64,000 bases of DNA from a virus, in the IMG/VR virus record IMGVR_UViG_3300035698_022838, positions 1-64,000 of that record, one strand, 5' to 3'. Position 1 is the stretch's first letter; the number at the start of each line of letters is the position of its first letter. Below are positions 23,021-32,142 of the stretch, piece after piece. The translations under genes and the position numbers were made by a program. The notes under the pieces are model-generated. The model was not told where the DNA came from and made no database searches. It saw only the letters and a list, made by a program, of their open reading frames with translations.

Positions 23021-23782
23021 TTATTCCTCTATTACTCCAACTGCGGTAGAAGTCTCACTTTGTTCAGAGAAGAATATAATCCTATTCTCGTGGATATAAC
23101 AATCACTAGATTCGCTATCTACATAATTAAGATGTGATTTATAAATGGATACATCCATATCTGAGCTTGTAGTTATTTCATTACTATTTATATTCAGTTT
23201 ATAATCAAAAGAATCCCCAGTTATTCTTACATCTTTTGAATTTATTCTACAAACCAATAGTTCTTCCGAGTTGGTTTCAAGCCCACATAGCGACACCACT
23301 GCAGCAAAGTCTGAATTGTAAATCTTGAATTTACCCATTGGTGCTTCTTTTGAATGCACTATTTTAAGAACCTCATCATCAACATATGACAACAACGAAA
23401 GGTCTGCACAACGAATTCGAATTTTTAGTGAATTTGAAATCACCTTTAATTCAGAAGTAATAGTTCCATCCTCGCCCTCATATAATTTAAGATCTAAGAA
23501 AATCTCTTCTTCTGTTCTAAAATGTTTAAAACAATCAATAAATTTACCTATGTCCATTAGACCTATCTTGATTCTATCCCCGTGGATATCATCTATTCCT
23601 TTTATTTCATCGAATATTTCCGAAATATTTATTGAAGCATACTTCATAACGGATTTATCTGGCGTATGAACCTTTGAAAAAAGTTTATTTTTAGTAAGTT
23701 CTAATAATACGCTTCGATCAACAACTTTTAGCTTTTTTAAAAAAGCAATCAGATTTGTGGTGCTTGTTACTCTAATTTTCAT
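23021..23782 (-). CDS. 45: Sliding clamp (T4 gp45-like)
   Basis: 253 residues. The fold pattern is that of PCNA-like clamps: strand/helix start (STTNLIAFLKKLKVVDRSVL), MDIGKFIDCFKHF, SNSLKIRIRCADLSLLSY in the middle, FAAVVSLCGLETNSEELLVC, and a closing IIFFSEQSETSTAVGVIEE. Adjacent to the polymerase C-terminal piece, the typical T4 neighbourhood. The sequence is divergent, so identity rests on fold pattern, length and context. It would tether the polymerase and, in T4, also activates late transcription. Confidence 0.7.
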   Translation of the reverse strand: MKIRVTSTTNLIAFLKKLKVVDRSVLLELTKNKLFSKVHTPDKSVMKYASINISEIFDEIKGIDDIHGDRIKIGLMDIGKFIDCFKHFRTEEEIFLDLKLYEGEDGTITSELKVISNSLKIRIRCADLSLLSYVDDEVLKIVHSKEAPMGKFKIYNSDFAAVVSLCGLETNSEELLVCRINSKDVRITGDSFDYKLNINSNEITTSSDMDVSIYKSHLNYVDSESSDCYIHENRIIFFSEQSETSTAVGVIEE

Positions 23783-23855
23783 TTATTCTATTTTTCTGTC
23801 TTTATTCTTCTATTGTAAAACACTAAATTGTTTTCGGTTAAGTTGAATAAATAAT

Positions 23856-25250
23856 TTATATTTCGTCTTCTATTAATTCGTTATCCTCGTCCTCGTCCTC
23901 TACCTCAAATATCTCAACCTCAGAATCTATGATTATCGGTCTCTCTGATATGGATCTAGGTATAAGAGAGGCTGCTTTGTTTTTCTTTAGAGCAGTAGTA
24001 ACTTTCTTAACTACTTTTTCCTGCTTAGTGATCAATTTTTTGTTTTTGATCATCTCAAGTTTTACTGTCTTTATCTCAGCTTGAGTTTCTTTTATGTATT
24101 CAGGAGATAGTTTTACTATCTCAATCTTAGAAAGTTTCTGCCCGATCCATTTTTTAAACCCACTAATGAAGCTAATGATCTCTGCATTCTTTCTCTTTTT
24201 CTCCCTCATGAAAATAAGAAACTTTAATTTTGCTTCTAAAAATTCAAGGTCCAATGAAAGATTTGATGCATCCTTCATAAGTCTCCTAAGTTTAACATTT
24301 TCTAAATGCACTTTAAATGAATCAAGATACTCCTTAACAGAATCGAACTGAGCTACTATTCCATCCTTTATAAAAACTACATCCTCTTTTACTGCAATTT
24401 GTGTTTGTTTTTTTATCAATGCAACAGCATCTTTAAAATCTTTATCACTAAGTTTTCTTAGCGATACTGTTATATCACATTTACTTTGTGAGCTATCTGT
24501 CAAATGTGCATTATAATCATTAATTTCAAGCTTAATTAAAAGCTTTTTCATGAATGATTCATATTTCATAACTGGAGGAAGATCAAAGATTCTTATAGTT
24601 TTCTTTTTAGCATCAACAGTAAATCCACTTTCAAAAAGCCAAACATTATCAGACTGATCAAATTTATAGATTTTACCATCGAAATCCCTAAAGTATGGTT
24701 TTAATAGTTTATTCTTACCATCTAAATATTCAATGATATCCTCAAACTTTCTAGGTAAGATATTAGTCCTGTAACCAACTGCAATACCAATTATATGGGT
24801 TAACAAGCCAATTGGGAGCTCAAGGTGTAACCAATCATGACCTCCTTCCTCATTCTTCTCATTTAGATCTGCATGTTTCTGGACTATATTTCTAACTGTT
24901 GAATTTATACGAACTGATGTGTATCTCGGAGCTGATGGGTTTGGATTTACTGGTGACCCAAAGAATCCATCACCATCTAATATATGCGCAGAACAACCAA
25001 ATGGCCTAGCTAGTTTGGATATTGCTCCAGCTAATGATGAATCACCATGATGATAAAGACCTGTCCTTATTACTTCACCAACAATACCTACAGTTTTCTG
25101 ATATGAATTTGGTGCATTCTCGAGAATTATCCTTTGTACTGGGGTAAGGGAATCATAGAAATTTGGAATCCCCCTGGACTGTAACACATACAGAGCATAG
25201 TCTCTGTATTTATTATTTATCTGATTTGTTATACTTAAAACTTTTTCCAC
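23856..25250 (-). CDS. 52: DNA topoisomerase II medium subunit (T4 gp52-like)
   Basis: 464 residues from a GTG start. The breakage-reunion domain shows LTPVQRIILENAPN, KTVGIVGEVIRTGLYHHGD, LLDGDGFFGSPVNPNPSAPRY-type sequence with the active-site Tyr in SAPRYTSVRI, and PIGLLTHIIGIAVGYRTNI. A coiled-coil region (residues ~310-420) and an acidic tail (EVEDEDEDNELIEDEI) follow. It pairs with the gp39-like subunit at 29692-31473 to form a type II topoisomerase used in replication. Length matches T4 gp52 (~442). Confidence 0.9.
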   Translation of the reverse strand: MEKVLSITNQINNKYRDYALYVLQSRGIPNFYDSLTPVQRIILENAPNSYQKTVGIVGEVIRTGLYHHGDSSLAGAISKLARPFGCSAHILDGDGFFGSPVNPNPSAPRYTSVRINSTVRNIVQKHADLNEKNEEGGHDWLHLELPIGLLTHIIGIAVGYRTNILPRKFEDIIEYLDGKNKLLKPYFRDFDGKIYKFDQSDNVWLFESGFTVDAKKKTIRIFDLPPVMKYESFMKKLLIKLEINDYNAHLTDSSQSKCDITVSLRKLSDKDFKDAVALIKKQTQIAVKEDVVFIKDGIVAQFDSVKEYLDSFKVHLENVKLRRLMKDASNLSLDLEFLEAKLKFLIFMREKKRKNAEIISFISGFKKWIGQKLSKIEIVKLSPEYIKETQAEIKTVKLEMIKNKKLITKQEKVVKKVTTALKKNKAASLIPRSISERPIIIDSEVEIFEVEDEDEDNELIEDEI

Positions 25251-25306
25251 ATAATTATTTTTGTCTATAAATTCTATAGCATTATGTGATAAAAGGTTTC
25301 TATAAT

Positions 25307-26404
25307 TTAATCATTTTCAAGCTCTGATATATCTGAAACATTGATTAAAGCTAGTTTAATATCTTGTTGTCCTGCGCGTTTTAATTTTGTTAATACTTCT
25401 TCGAGTCCACTAGCACGACTAAATACTAAACAGCCACCAGAGAAAGAATTAACTAGATCTGTTTTCCCGTATTTTTTAGCTCTGTGAATATTAATTCCAT
25501 AATCACCTACTCCTCCATTACCTGGTGAAAATGTATCGAAATTACAATCTTTTGGATCTGCTACTGGTTGGTATCTATCAACTTTAACTGGACCAGCTTC
25601 AACTATAGCAGTATATTTCTTATGCTGCCCTATTTTATAATCATAAACACCAGGCTGTAAAATAGCTAATCCATTTTTATTTATATTTCTAGCTGCTCCA
25701 CTTGCAATATACCAATTTCTAAATGCTATAGGTAAATATATTAAACCAGGAACAGTAGTTCCTTTATATTTATAAACTTTTTTATTCTTTTTTGGTGACA
25801 TTAAAACGAATAAATCTATGAAATGGTTTGGTGATTTTCTCTTGTTTTCTAACGTATTCCTAATTGCAATAAAGTTATATTTACTCCAATCCATTTTCTG
25901 TGCATAATTAAGATTTTCTAAAGCTTTATATAAAACTTTCCATGTTATTTCATCGGTTTTCTGGAACTTAAAAGGTGAACTATTTGGCAACATTCTCCAA
26001 TCTGGTTTGATTGCTGCTTTTGTTGAACCACTACTAAATCTATTGAATAATGCTAGGTTAGATTTTAGTTTATCTTCGCCTCCACTAGTACTCTTAATAC
26101 CAGATTCTATCTCTTCAACACTATCTGGAGAATCAGTAAACATTATTCCTCCTGCTACTAAGCCAGCTATTAAAGTCGGATCTTTCAACAAAGTTTCTTT
26201 TAAGCCTTTTCCTGCCTCAGTAGCAAGAAAAAGATCCAAACCAGTGATCCCATCTATGCCATTACTTTTATCTTTTTTTTCTAGTTCATCATTTATTACT
26301 TTAGAATTCGCAAGAGCTTTTGCAACTACATCAGGTACAACCTTTGCTGCTTGTTCTTCATTTAGTACATTTTCTCTGAAGTTATTAAAATTTAGAATAT
26401 CCAT
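25307..26404 (-). CDS. L,D-transpeptidase-like (murein-active) protein, tagged
   Basis: 365 residues. It starts with MDILNFNNFRENVLNE, the capsid-targeting-like tag. The C-terminal half (residues ~225-340) has a YkuD-related pattern: GLAILQPGVYDYKIGQHKK, GDYGINIHRAKKYGK and NSFSGGCLVFSRASGLEEVL, in which the His and Cys of the 'IHR ... SxGC' motif are catalytic in L,D-transpeptidase relatives. The N-terminal part (residues ~20-120) is helical and Lys/Glu/Asp-rich. A head-packaged cell-wall enzyme that acts on entry is plausible. Confidence 0.6.
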   Translation of the reverse strand: MDILNFNNFRENVLNEEQAAKVVPDVVAKALANSKVINDELEKKDKSNGIDGITGLDLFLATEAGKGLKETLLKDPTLIAGLVAGGIMFTDSPDSVEEIESGIKSTSGGEDKLKSNLALFNRFSSGSTKAAIKPDWRMLPNSSPFKFQKTDEITWKVLYKALENLNYAQKMDWSKYNFIAIRNTLENKRKSPNHFIDLFVLMSPKKNKKVYKYKGTTVPGLIYLPIAFRNWYIASGAARNINKNGLAILQPGVYDYKIGQHKKYTAIVEAGPVKVDRYQPVADPKDCNFDTFSPGNGGVGDYGINIHRAKKYGKTDLVNSFSGGCLVFSRASGLEEVLTKLKRAGQQDIKLALINVSDISELEND

Positions 26405-26451
26405 TTAATCAATTATTTTACCCTATATTTATCTAACTTTAATAATGCTTT

Positions 26452-26787
26452 TTAATCCTTACGACTAAAGTATATTAATAGTGAATTTATAATAACAGAA
26501 ACTCCGCTATTTAATGTGCCATAAAAGAAAAGGACAAGTATATCGATAAAAAATGAATTACCAATCTTCATATTAAAAAGCTCACAAATTGGGTTTATAG
26601 TGATATTGAATACCGACAATAGCCCTAATAAAACCCCAACCCAAAAACCACTACATTGCATACACGTCATTAAATTCGATAATTTGGGTAATTTAACGAT
26701 TGTATAGTTTCTTAATGAATTAAATATGATGCCATTAACTAAGATTGATGTAATTGACCATCCAATTAGAAGAAAAATAATTATCAT
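26452..26787 (-). CDS. DUF1360-like membrane protein
   Basis: 111 residues, three hydrophobic segments (residues ~2-22, ~48-62 and ~82-105) and the motif NLMTCMQCSGFWVGVLLGL, which fits the CxxCxGFW pattern of DUF1360 proteins. Function unknown. Its start overlaps the stop of dnaJ by four bases. Confidence 0.55.
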   Translation of the reverse strand: MIIIFLLIGWSITSILVNGIIFNSLRNYTIVKLPKLSNLMTCMQCSGFWVGVLLGLLSVFNITINPICELFNMKIGNSFFIDILVLFFYGTLNSGVSVIINSLLIYFSRKD

Positions 26788-27809
26788 TGAAATAGTTTAT
26801 TGTATTTTTTCAAGAATTCTAATTGTTCATTATTAAGTTCCTTTGGTGTTTTGATCTTAACCCGAACTAGAATATCACCATAAAACGAGGTACCAAATTC
26901 AGCCATACCCTTTCCGCTAAGTCTAAATATTTTACCTGCATCAGTTCCAGGAGGAATGCTTATTTTATATTCACCACCTGATGTTAAATTTGGTATATTA
27001 ATTGTTGTGCCTAAACAAGCATCACCAAAACTTATCTCTGCTTCACATATTAGATTTATTCCATCTCTTATGAAAAAATCATGCTTTTTATCAAAAATAC
27101 CAACGATTAAATCACCAAGATCTGATGGAGCTTTTGCCATATCTCCCTTATTAGGTACACTAAATCTTATACCAGTAACAGAACCTCTTGGTATATTTAT
27201 TTCTAATGTATCTATTTCTCTTACCGTACCATTACCATGACACACCATACAATTAGATTCTGGTATATTACCTGTACCTTGACAATCTATACAATGTTCC
27301 TCCATTACCATTTGCCCAAGTCCAGTGTTTATAGCAGATCTTTTAACTCCTAGGCCTCCACAAGATACACATTGCTTAATCTTTGCTTCGTACGCTCCAG
27401 TACCCTCACAAGAAGAACATTGCATTCTGCGGTATACATTAATTTTTTTCGTAACCCCATTTATAGCATCTTCCAATGATATTTCTATTTTAGCATTGAT
27501 ATTTTTACCTTTTTGGACAACATTCCTCTCACGGTATACTCTGCTACCAAATCCACTATTAGCGAATGGATCGAATCCTCCGCCAAAACCACCGCCAAAA
27601 GGATGGGGGTTATCGTATTTTTGACGACTTTCAGGAGTTCCTATTGATTCATATGCCTTAGCAATATCTTTGAATCTTTCCTCTGCCTTTTTATCATCTG
27701 GATTTTTATCAGGATGATGTTTTATAGCTAGTTTTCTGTATGCTTTTTTTATATCTTCCTGTGTAGCATCTCGTTTAACACCAAGTAGCACATAAGCATC
27801 TTGTTCCAT
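26784..27809 (-). CDS. dnaJ: DnaJ (type I Hsp40 co-chaperone)
   Basis: 341 residues with all DnaJ domains in order: J-domain (YVLLGVKRDATQEDIKKAYR ... IKHHPDKNPDDKKAE, HPD at ~34-36), Gly/Phe-rich linker (FGGGFGGGFDPFANSGFGS), four CxxCxGxG zinc repeats (CSSCEGTG, CVSCGGLG, CIDCQGTG, CMVCHGNG), then the C-terminal substrate-binding domain. J-domains stimulate DnaK ATPase; no DnaK is in the window, so host DnaK is the probable partner. A complete DnaJ is uncommon in phages. It heads its own promoter of the TATTACG class. Confidence 0.95.
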   Translation of the reverse strand: MEQDAYVLLGVKRDATQEDIKKAYRKLAIKHHPDKNPDDKKAEERFKDIAKAYESIGTPESRQKYDNPHPFGGGFGGGFDPFANSGFGSRVYRERNVVQKGKNINAKIEISLEDAINGVTKKINVYRRMQCSSCEGTGAYEAKIKQCVSCGGLGVKRSAINTGLGQMVMEEHCIDCQGTGNIPESNCMVCHGNGTVREIDTLEINIPRGSVTGIRFSVPNKGDMAKAPSDLGDLIVGIFDKKHDFFIRDGINLICEAEISFGDACLGTTINIPNLTSGGEYKISIPPGTDAGKIFRLSGKGMAEFGTSFYGDILVRVKIKTPKELNNEQLEFLKKYNKLFQ

Positions 27810-27831
27810 AAATATTTATTTAATTATGCAG

Positions 27832-27862
27832 CTAATATAAGATTATTTTCGTAGTAAAAAAA
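27832..27862 (-). promoter_or_regulatory. Promoter, TTTTTTTACTACG ... TATATTAG type
   Basis: The most divergent of the five copies: TACTACG and TATATTAG; 14 bases between them; 22 bases to the dnaJ ATG. Confidence 0.55.
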
Positions 27863-27869
27863 TATATTC

Positions 27870-28205
27870 TTAAAATGATGATTTAAGCCATTCTCTTAAT
27901 AAAGTTCCATCTACTGGCTTTTTTTCTATTGTTGCTAGTTTATTTATTAATGATTCTTTAAGTATAACTATTTCAGCACACTTTTCATAAACCTCTTCTG
28001 TAACCCAATATTCAGTCATTCGATCACAAAAAACATTTATTTTTTCCTCGTTATTAAAAATATAGATAAACGTTTCATTTTGTGATCTTAATGCTTTTAA
28101 AAACAAATCCTGTATAGAACGCTCTACATGTTTCTTTAAAATATCTGCTTGTGGATGTTCAGTATATTCAGTTCTCCAATCACCAAAGTAATTATTATTT
28201 TGCAT
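27870..28205 (-). CDS. Hypothetical protein
   Basis: 111 residues, helical, with Glu/Lys/Asn-rich segments (PQADILKKHVERSIQDLF, TIEKKPVDGTLLREWLKSS). No family recognised. Stop lies close to the dnaJ promoter, start overlaps the upstream stop by one base. Confidence 0.55.
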   Translation of the reverse strand: MQNNNYFGDWRTEYTEHPQADILKKHVERSIQDLFLKALRSQNETFIYIFNNEEKINVFCDRMTEYWVTEEVYEKCAEIVILKESLINKLATIEKKPVDGTLLREWLKSSF

Positions 28206-28453
28206 TATATTCTATTTAAAAATTCATAGATGGCATTGTAATTCTCGTCCTTACCTAGGTCATCTATACTATAGCCAAATTTATCCATCGTAAACTCAAA
28301 ATGTTCCTTACCAAATAATGAAGTTAATGCATCATTTCTAACTATTGCATTAATCTCGTCATCAGCTTTGTATTTTACACCATCCTCTTGGTTTAAAAGG
28401 CTATTCTCAAAGTTTTTGAATTCTTTGTAGTCTTCTTCGTTCAATGTCTTCAT
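28205..28453 (-). CDS. Hypothetical acidic protein
   Basis: 82 residues, acidic; overlaps the 3' end of the upstream gene by 47 bases, which is more than usual here, so a later start cannot be excluded, though none leaves a sensible length. No motif recognised. Confidence 0.5.
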   Translation of the reverse strand: MKTLNEEDYKEFKNFENSLLNQEDGVKYKADDEINAIVRNDALTSLFGKEHFEFTMDKFGYSIDDLGKDENYNAIYEFLNRI

Positions 28454-28844
28454 ATTTTTCTTTATTTTTCTTTAGCTCTTGTATGTATTCATATCCAGCT
28501 GGATCACCAAATACTGCAGCATTCAAAGCAATTTTAAACTCACCAACTAATGCATTGATAACTTCTTCTTTAAGACTATCATGCTCTATACCAATGGAAC
28601 TAAGATCATCTATTGATTCCAGCCATTGGGTGTTCACAAATTCATACACATAATGGCATCTGGCTGGCATTTGCCAATCCACACTAACTCTTTTAATATT
28701 ATGCGTTAATTTTATTTTTTCTTCCATTACCTTGTATTTTAATACACACTCTAAAGCAGTATCTCGTAGATTTTGAGTGTATTCATCACTATCTAATATT
28801 GCATTTGCAACTAAATACCTACCTTTATCGTGATGTATTTCCAT
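28407..28844 (-). CDS. Hypothetical protein
   Basis: 145 residues, mixed helix/strand, e.g. LTHNIKRVSVDWQMPARCHY and a C-terminal basic helix (KNKEKYEDIERRRLQRIQKL). No family recognised. Its start base overlaps the stop of the glycosyltransferase gene. Confidence 0.55.
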   Translation of the reverse strand: MEIHHDKGRYLVANAILDSDEYTQNLRDTALECVLKYKVMEEKIKLTHNIKRVSVDWQMPARCHYVYEFVNTQWLESIDDLSSIGIEHDSLKEEVINALVGEFKIALNAAVFGDPAGYEYIQELKKNKEKYEDIERRRLQRIQKL

Positions 28845-29596
28845 TATCTTTTGATCAGCTTATTGTTATCTTCATCCCAAATATAACCACAACCATCACT
28901 ATAATATCTCTTTTGATATTCGATTTTATCCTTTATGTGTGCTGGTCCTGTTACTATGGCATCATTATTCCATGTGTAATGTAACGGATTTGCTATTGAC
29001 TTTGGAATTTCACCAGTCTCAACCCAGCGATATTCAATATTCTTATCTCCCTTTTCTTTATCTGGATTATTATTACCAATAAAGCTCCAATGTGCATCAA
29101 AATAATAATGGCTTATTCCACCATTTCGTTTAATCCATCCGGCAGAAAACCTTAACCAATCATCGTAAACACCCTCACTGATAACACCTTTAAGATATGT
29201 TGAATAACAATCCCATTTTCGATTGTCCATTATCCACCCAAGATATCCTTCAGCTTGGTGCCCATAGAACTCATCAGCATCAACTTGTACCATTAAATCT
29301 ATATCATTCTCAATCATCCAAGGGATACATTTATCTCTCGTTGAATGATCAGCTAATAGATCATCAGGTTCAGGTTGGAAAAGATAATCAATTTGCTTAT
29401 CGTCCAATAGTTTTTTTAATAATTCAATAGTTGGGCCATTCAAATTCTCATAGCCCATTTCATTATAAAGTTTGAATTGTCCGCTTCCGACCCAAATTTT
29501 AAGGTCATACTTTTCCTTAAGCTTTACCCAAGGGGTAATCAACTCAATAAAAGTATCTGCACAATTATAAGCTAATACCTGTAATCCTATCTTCAT
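28844..29596 (-). CDS. Glycosyltransferase-like protein (GT-A fold)
   Basis: 250 residues. The start MKIGLQVLAYNCADTF is the first strand of a GT-A nucleotide-sugar domain and MVQVDADEFYGH contains the DxD metal-binding motif (residue ~105). A His/Trp-rich C-terminal section (HYYFDAHWSFIG, NPLHYTWNNDAIVTGPAH) follows. The sequence is typical of short phage family-2-like enzymes of unknown acceptor. Possible targets are phage DNA, capsid or host surface glycan. Upstream 95 bases (29597-29691) hold no gene. Confidence 0.7.
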   Translation of the reverse strand: MKIGLQVLAYNCADTFIELITPWVKLKEKYDLKIWVGSGQFKLYNEMGYENLNGPTIELLKKLLDDKQIDYLFQPEPDDLLADHSTRDKCIPWMIENDIDLMVQVDADEFYGHQAEGYLGWIMDNRKWDCYSTYLKGVISEGVYDDWLRFSAGWIKRNGGISHYYFDAHWSFIGNNNPDKEKGDKNIEYRWVETGEIPKSIANPLHYTWNNDAIVTGPAHIKDKIEYQKRYYSDGCGYIWDEDNNKLIKR

Positions 29597-29691
29597 ATTT
29601 TTGTTATTTCATTATCTCCTTTGATTGCAATTAAATGTCTATCCCGGTCTCTGTGTACTTTCTTTATATGTTAATTAACTAGGATGTTTCG

Positions 29692-31473
29692 CTAGACATT
29701 AAAGCTAGATAACCATACTTTTCTTGCATCTGCAGATTTACCAAATGCCATCTCAAGCATAGCTGCTGATTTGCGATCCCTTACAATATTGATCATTCTT
29801 TTGTTTTTCATAACAAAATCCCAGTCATCCAATGATAGTGAACCAAGACCTTTTAGATATCTGATCTTACCAAATCTTTTACCTACACTCTCTTTCTTAA
29901 ATTCATCCATTGAATAGAAATAAGTCTTACTTCGTTCACCAACAGAAACTAATGGGGTTTCAAGGAAATAAAGCATTTTACTATTTACAATCCAAGGAAA
30001 CCATTTGAAGAATAGGTTTATTAACAAAGATGTTATATGTGCACCATCCGGATCCTGGTCTGTAGCAATTACTACGTTTTCATATGGGCATTTTAGATCT
30101 GGTCTTTCAATATCAAGATTTAGAATCTGCATAAGTTCTAATATCTCTTTGTTATCTGCAAGACTAGATAAACTACGTGCATTTTTGATCTTACCTTTTA
30201 AAGCATATACACCATCATTAGCAGGATTTCTCTTCTGTAATATTGAACCCATCGCACTTAATCCTTCTACTATGAATAAATTTTTTGCTACTCTTGATGT
30301 TGGTGGAAAATATTTCCTAGAAAATTTAATATTAACTTTCTTCTTATCTTTTCTAATTTGTTTTAAACTCTCTTCGTCTTTCCTTTCTTCAACTTTGGTC
30401 CTGATTTTCTTAAATAACTTTGTAGTATAGAATTTCTTTAGCGAGGATTTGAATGTTGTAACTATTATATTTTCAATCTCTTCCCTCTTTGTTACAAATC
30501 TTGTTTTATTTTGGTCTCTAAATATTACCTTTTTAGGAGGAAGGTTTAGAATCAAACAGAAATCATAAAAGTGATGACCCAAACTATCTTCTAATATACC
30601 ATTGATTTGATCTATTATTATTTTTTGGTGTATTCCTGTACAGTATGCGGAATTTACAAATGATATAGATCCAGAATCCCCGGTCTTTTCCCAAATTAAC
30701 AATTCGCCAATTTTGGTTTTATATGATAACTGTTTAAGTACACTAGTATCAATTGGGATTTCATTACCGTCCCATATGAATTTTACTTTAAGATCCTTTG
30801 TGTTTAACTCAGATTCAAGAACACGTTTCTTTAATATTAATAAAGAGGTGAGTATTCCCTTATCCCATTTACAATTATCAAAAATCTTAGGTAACGGAGA
30901 AAATGTAATGACCGTACCCATTTTATTTCTACCTCTTTTGAGAACCTTTGGCTTAGTTGGTTTGAAATTGTTCCATTCTTGAGAATAATATTCTGTTGGG
31001 TTTGTTGTAGTAACTGAAAAATAGCTGGATAGTGCGTTTACTAAGCTAACACCCATTCCATTGGTACCAATAAGAGTTTCTGATATCTCTTCGTTTTTAA
31101 AATTTGAACCTGCCCTCAATAGTGATAATGCACTAGCAACATTTGTTAATCCACTTTTTTTATTAATTTTAGCTGGATTTACAAAACCTTCCCCTGTATC
31201 ACTTATCTTTATTCTATTTGTCTTAGAATCAACTTCAACTGTTATTGAAGACATTTTCTTCTTCATCCTCTTTGCTTCATCAACAGAATTGGAAAAAACC
31301 TCATCAATAAGTTTATACATGCCAACAGATATTTTATTATCTATTAATGATATTTTATCCTCACTGATAATAGGTGAATGTTCTTCGGTAAGTGTAACTG
31401 AGCCAACATAAATAGTTGGTCTTTGTAGAATGTGTTCAAAGTCACTTAAAACTTCAATATCTTTATTTGTCAT
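29692..31473 (-). CDS. 39: DNA topoisomerase II large subunit (T4 gp39/60-like, fused)
   Basis: 593 residues. GHKL ATPase motifs are visible (KLIDEVFSNSVDEAKRM, ISDTGEGFVNP, ISETLIGTNGMGVSLVNALS), followed by transducer and a TOPRIM domain (LFIVEGLSAMGSI, ATDQDPDGAHITSLLIN). In T4 the same functions are divided between gp39 and gp60; here they are in one chain, as in most relatives. Partner of the gp52-like subunit at 23856. Confidence 0.93.
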   Translation of the reverse strand: MTNKDIEVLSDFEHILQRPTIYVGSVTLTEEHSPIISEDKISLIDNKISVGMYKLIDEVFSNSVDEAKRMKKKMSSITVEVDSKTNRIKISDTGEGFVNPAKINKKSGLTNVASALSLLRAGSNFKNEEISETLIGTNGMGVSLVNALSSYFSVTTTNPTEYYSQEWNNFKPTKPKVLKRGRNKMGTVITFSPLPKIFDNCKWDKGILTSLLILKKRVLESELNTKDLKVKFIWDGNEIPIDTSVLKQLSYKTKIGELLIWEKTGDSGSISFVNSAYCTGIHQKIIIDQINGILEDSLGHHFYDFCLILNLPPKKVIFRDQNKTRFVTKREEIENIIVTTFKSSLKKFYTTKLFKKIRTKVEERKDEESLKQIRKDKKKVNIKFSRKYFPPTSRVAKNLFIVEGLSAMGSILQKRNPANDGVYALKGKIKNARSLSSLADNKEILELMQILNLDIERPDLKCPYENVVIATDQDPDGAHITSLLINLFFKWFPWIVNSKMLYFLETPLVSVGERSKTYFYSMDEFKKESVGKRFGKIRYLKGLGSLSLDDWDFVMKNKRMINIVRDRKSAAMLEMAFGKSADARKVWLSSFNV

Positions 31474-31524
31474 TTATAATTTATTTAGCATTATACTATG
31501 ATGTCGATATTTAATTTCACAAAA

Positions 31525-31547
31525 AAAGTGGGTATTTATCCCACTTT
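31525..31547 (-). terminator. Rho-independent terminator
   Basis: Stem AAAGTGGG/CCCACTTT (8 bp), 7-base loop, followed on the minus strand by TTTTTTT. Ends the transcript of the gene at 31577-32098, upstream of the gp39-like gene. Confidence 0.85.
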
Positions 31548-31576
31548 GCTGTATTATTTCGTTTATAATCAATTAT

Positions 31577-32098
31577 TTACTTATTCGTATAATAGATTTC
31601 TTCGATTTGTTCTGGTTTAATCTTTGCCTTATATTCATCACCCTTTCCTTTAAGAGAATGTGGAATCCCTATAATTAATCCATCTTCAACACCAACTATT
31701 TCAAATTCTGAATCGAAAAAGAGGTTTCGTTTTTCACCAAATCTATTTATGTCAAAGTTAAAATCTCCATCATCTGTGTCCATTTCACTATCTTTTCCAA
31801 TCTTAGCTTTATGTATACTGGCTAATCTTTCTCTTTCCTTTGATATAACCTCTTTTATATAATCAGGAGCACCCTTTCCTTGTGTTGGTATATCAGCAAC
31901 TACTGTTATTTTTGTAATTATACCAGCTTTTTTATCTGCTAATAACTCTGTTATTTTAGCAGCTACTTTAGAATATGGTAATTCAACATCAGATGTAGCC
32001 TTTATATTTTTCTGGGATTCAACCTCATTATAAACAGGAACCTTAGATGATTCATTTATATAGTTAGAAAAATCCTCGAATTCTTTTAAATTATCCAT
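31577..32098 (-). CDS. Unknown protein with capsid-targeting-like N-terminus
   Basis: 173 residues. Tag: MDNLKEFEDFSNYINE|S (F7, F10, I14-N-E16). After it comes a beta-rich body (TKITVVADIPTQGKGAPDYI, KEVISKERERLASIHKAKI, EFEIVGVEDGLIIGIPHS). The last lines hint at a small Lys-rich domain (KGKGDEYKAKIKPEQIEE). Inferred internal head protein; monocistronic, with a GATATATA box at 32117-32124 and a terminator behind. Confidence 0.6.
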   Translation of the reverse strand: MDNLKEFEDFSNYINESSKVPVYNEVESQKNIKATSDVELPYSKVAAKITELLADKKAGIITKITVVADIPTQGKGAPDYIKEVISKERERLASIHKAKIGKDSEMDTDDGDFNFDINRFGEKRNLFFDSEFEIVGVEDGLIIGIPHSLKGKGDEYKAKIKPEQIEEIYYTNK

Positions 32099-32116
32099 AT
32101 TGTAATTTATTTTATC

Positions 32117-32124
32117 TATATATC
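32117..32124 (-). promoter_or_regulatory. GATATATA box
   Basis: GATATATAGATAAAATAAAT on the minus strand, 18 bases before the ATG at 32098, next to a tagged gene. Confidence 0.5.
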
Positions 32125-32142
32125 ATAAACAACATTTAGCTT

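Noticed and set aside
29597-29691. Possible small gene or promoter in the gap upstream of the glycosyltransferase
   Set aside because: No open frame with a plausible start and no match to either promoter class.
30005-30430. Plus strand open frame opposite gp39
   Set aside because: Antisense of well-conserved TOPRIM region; no support.
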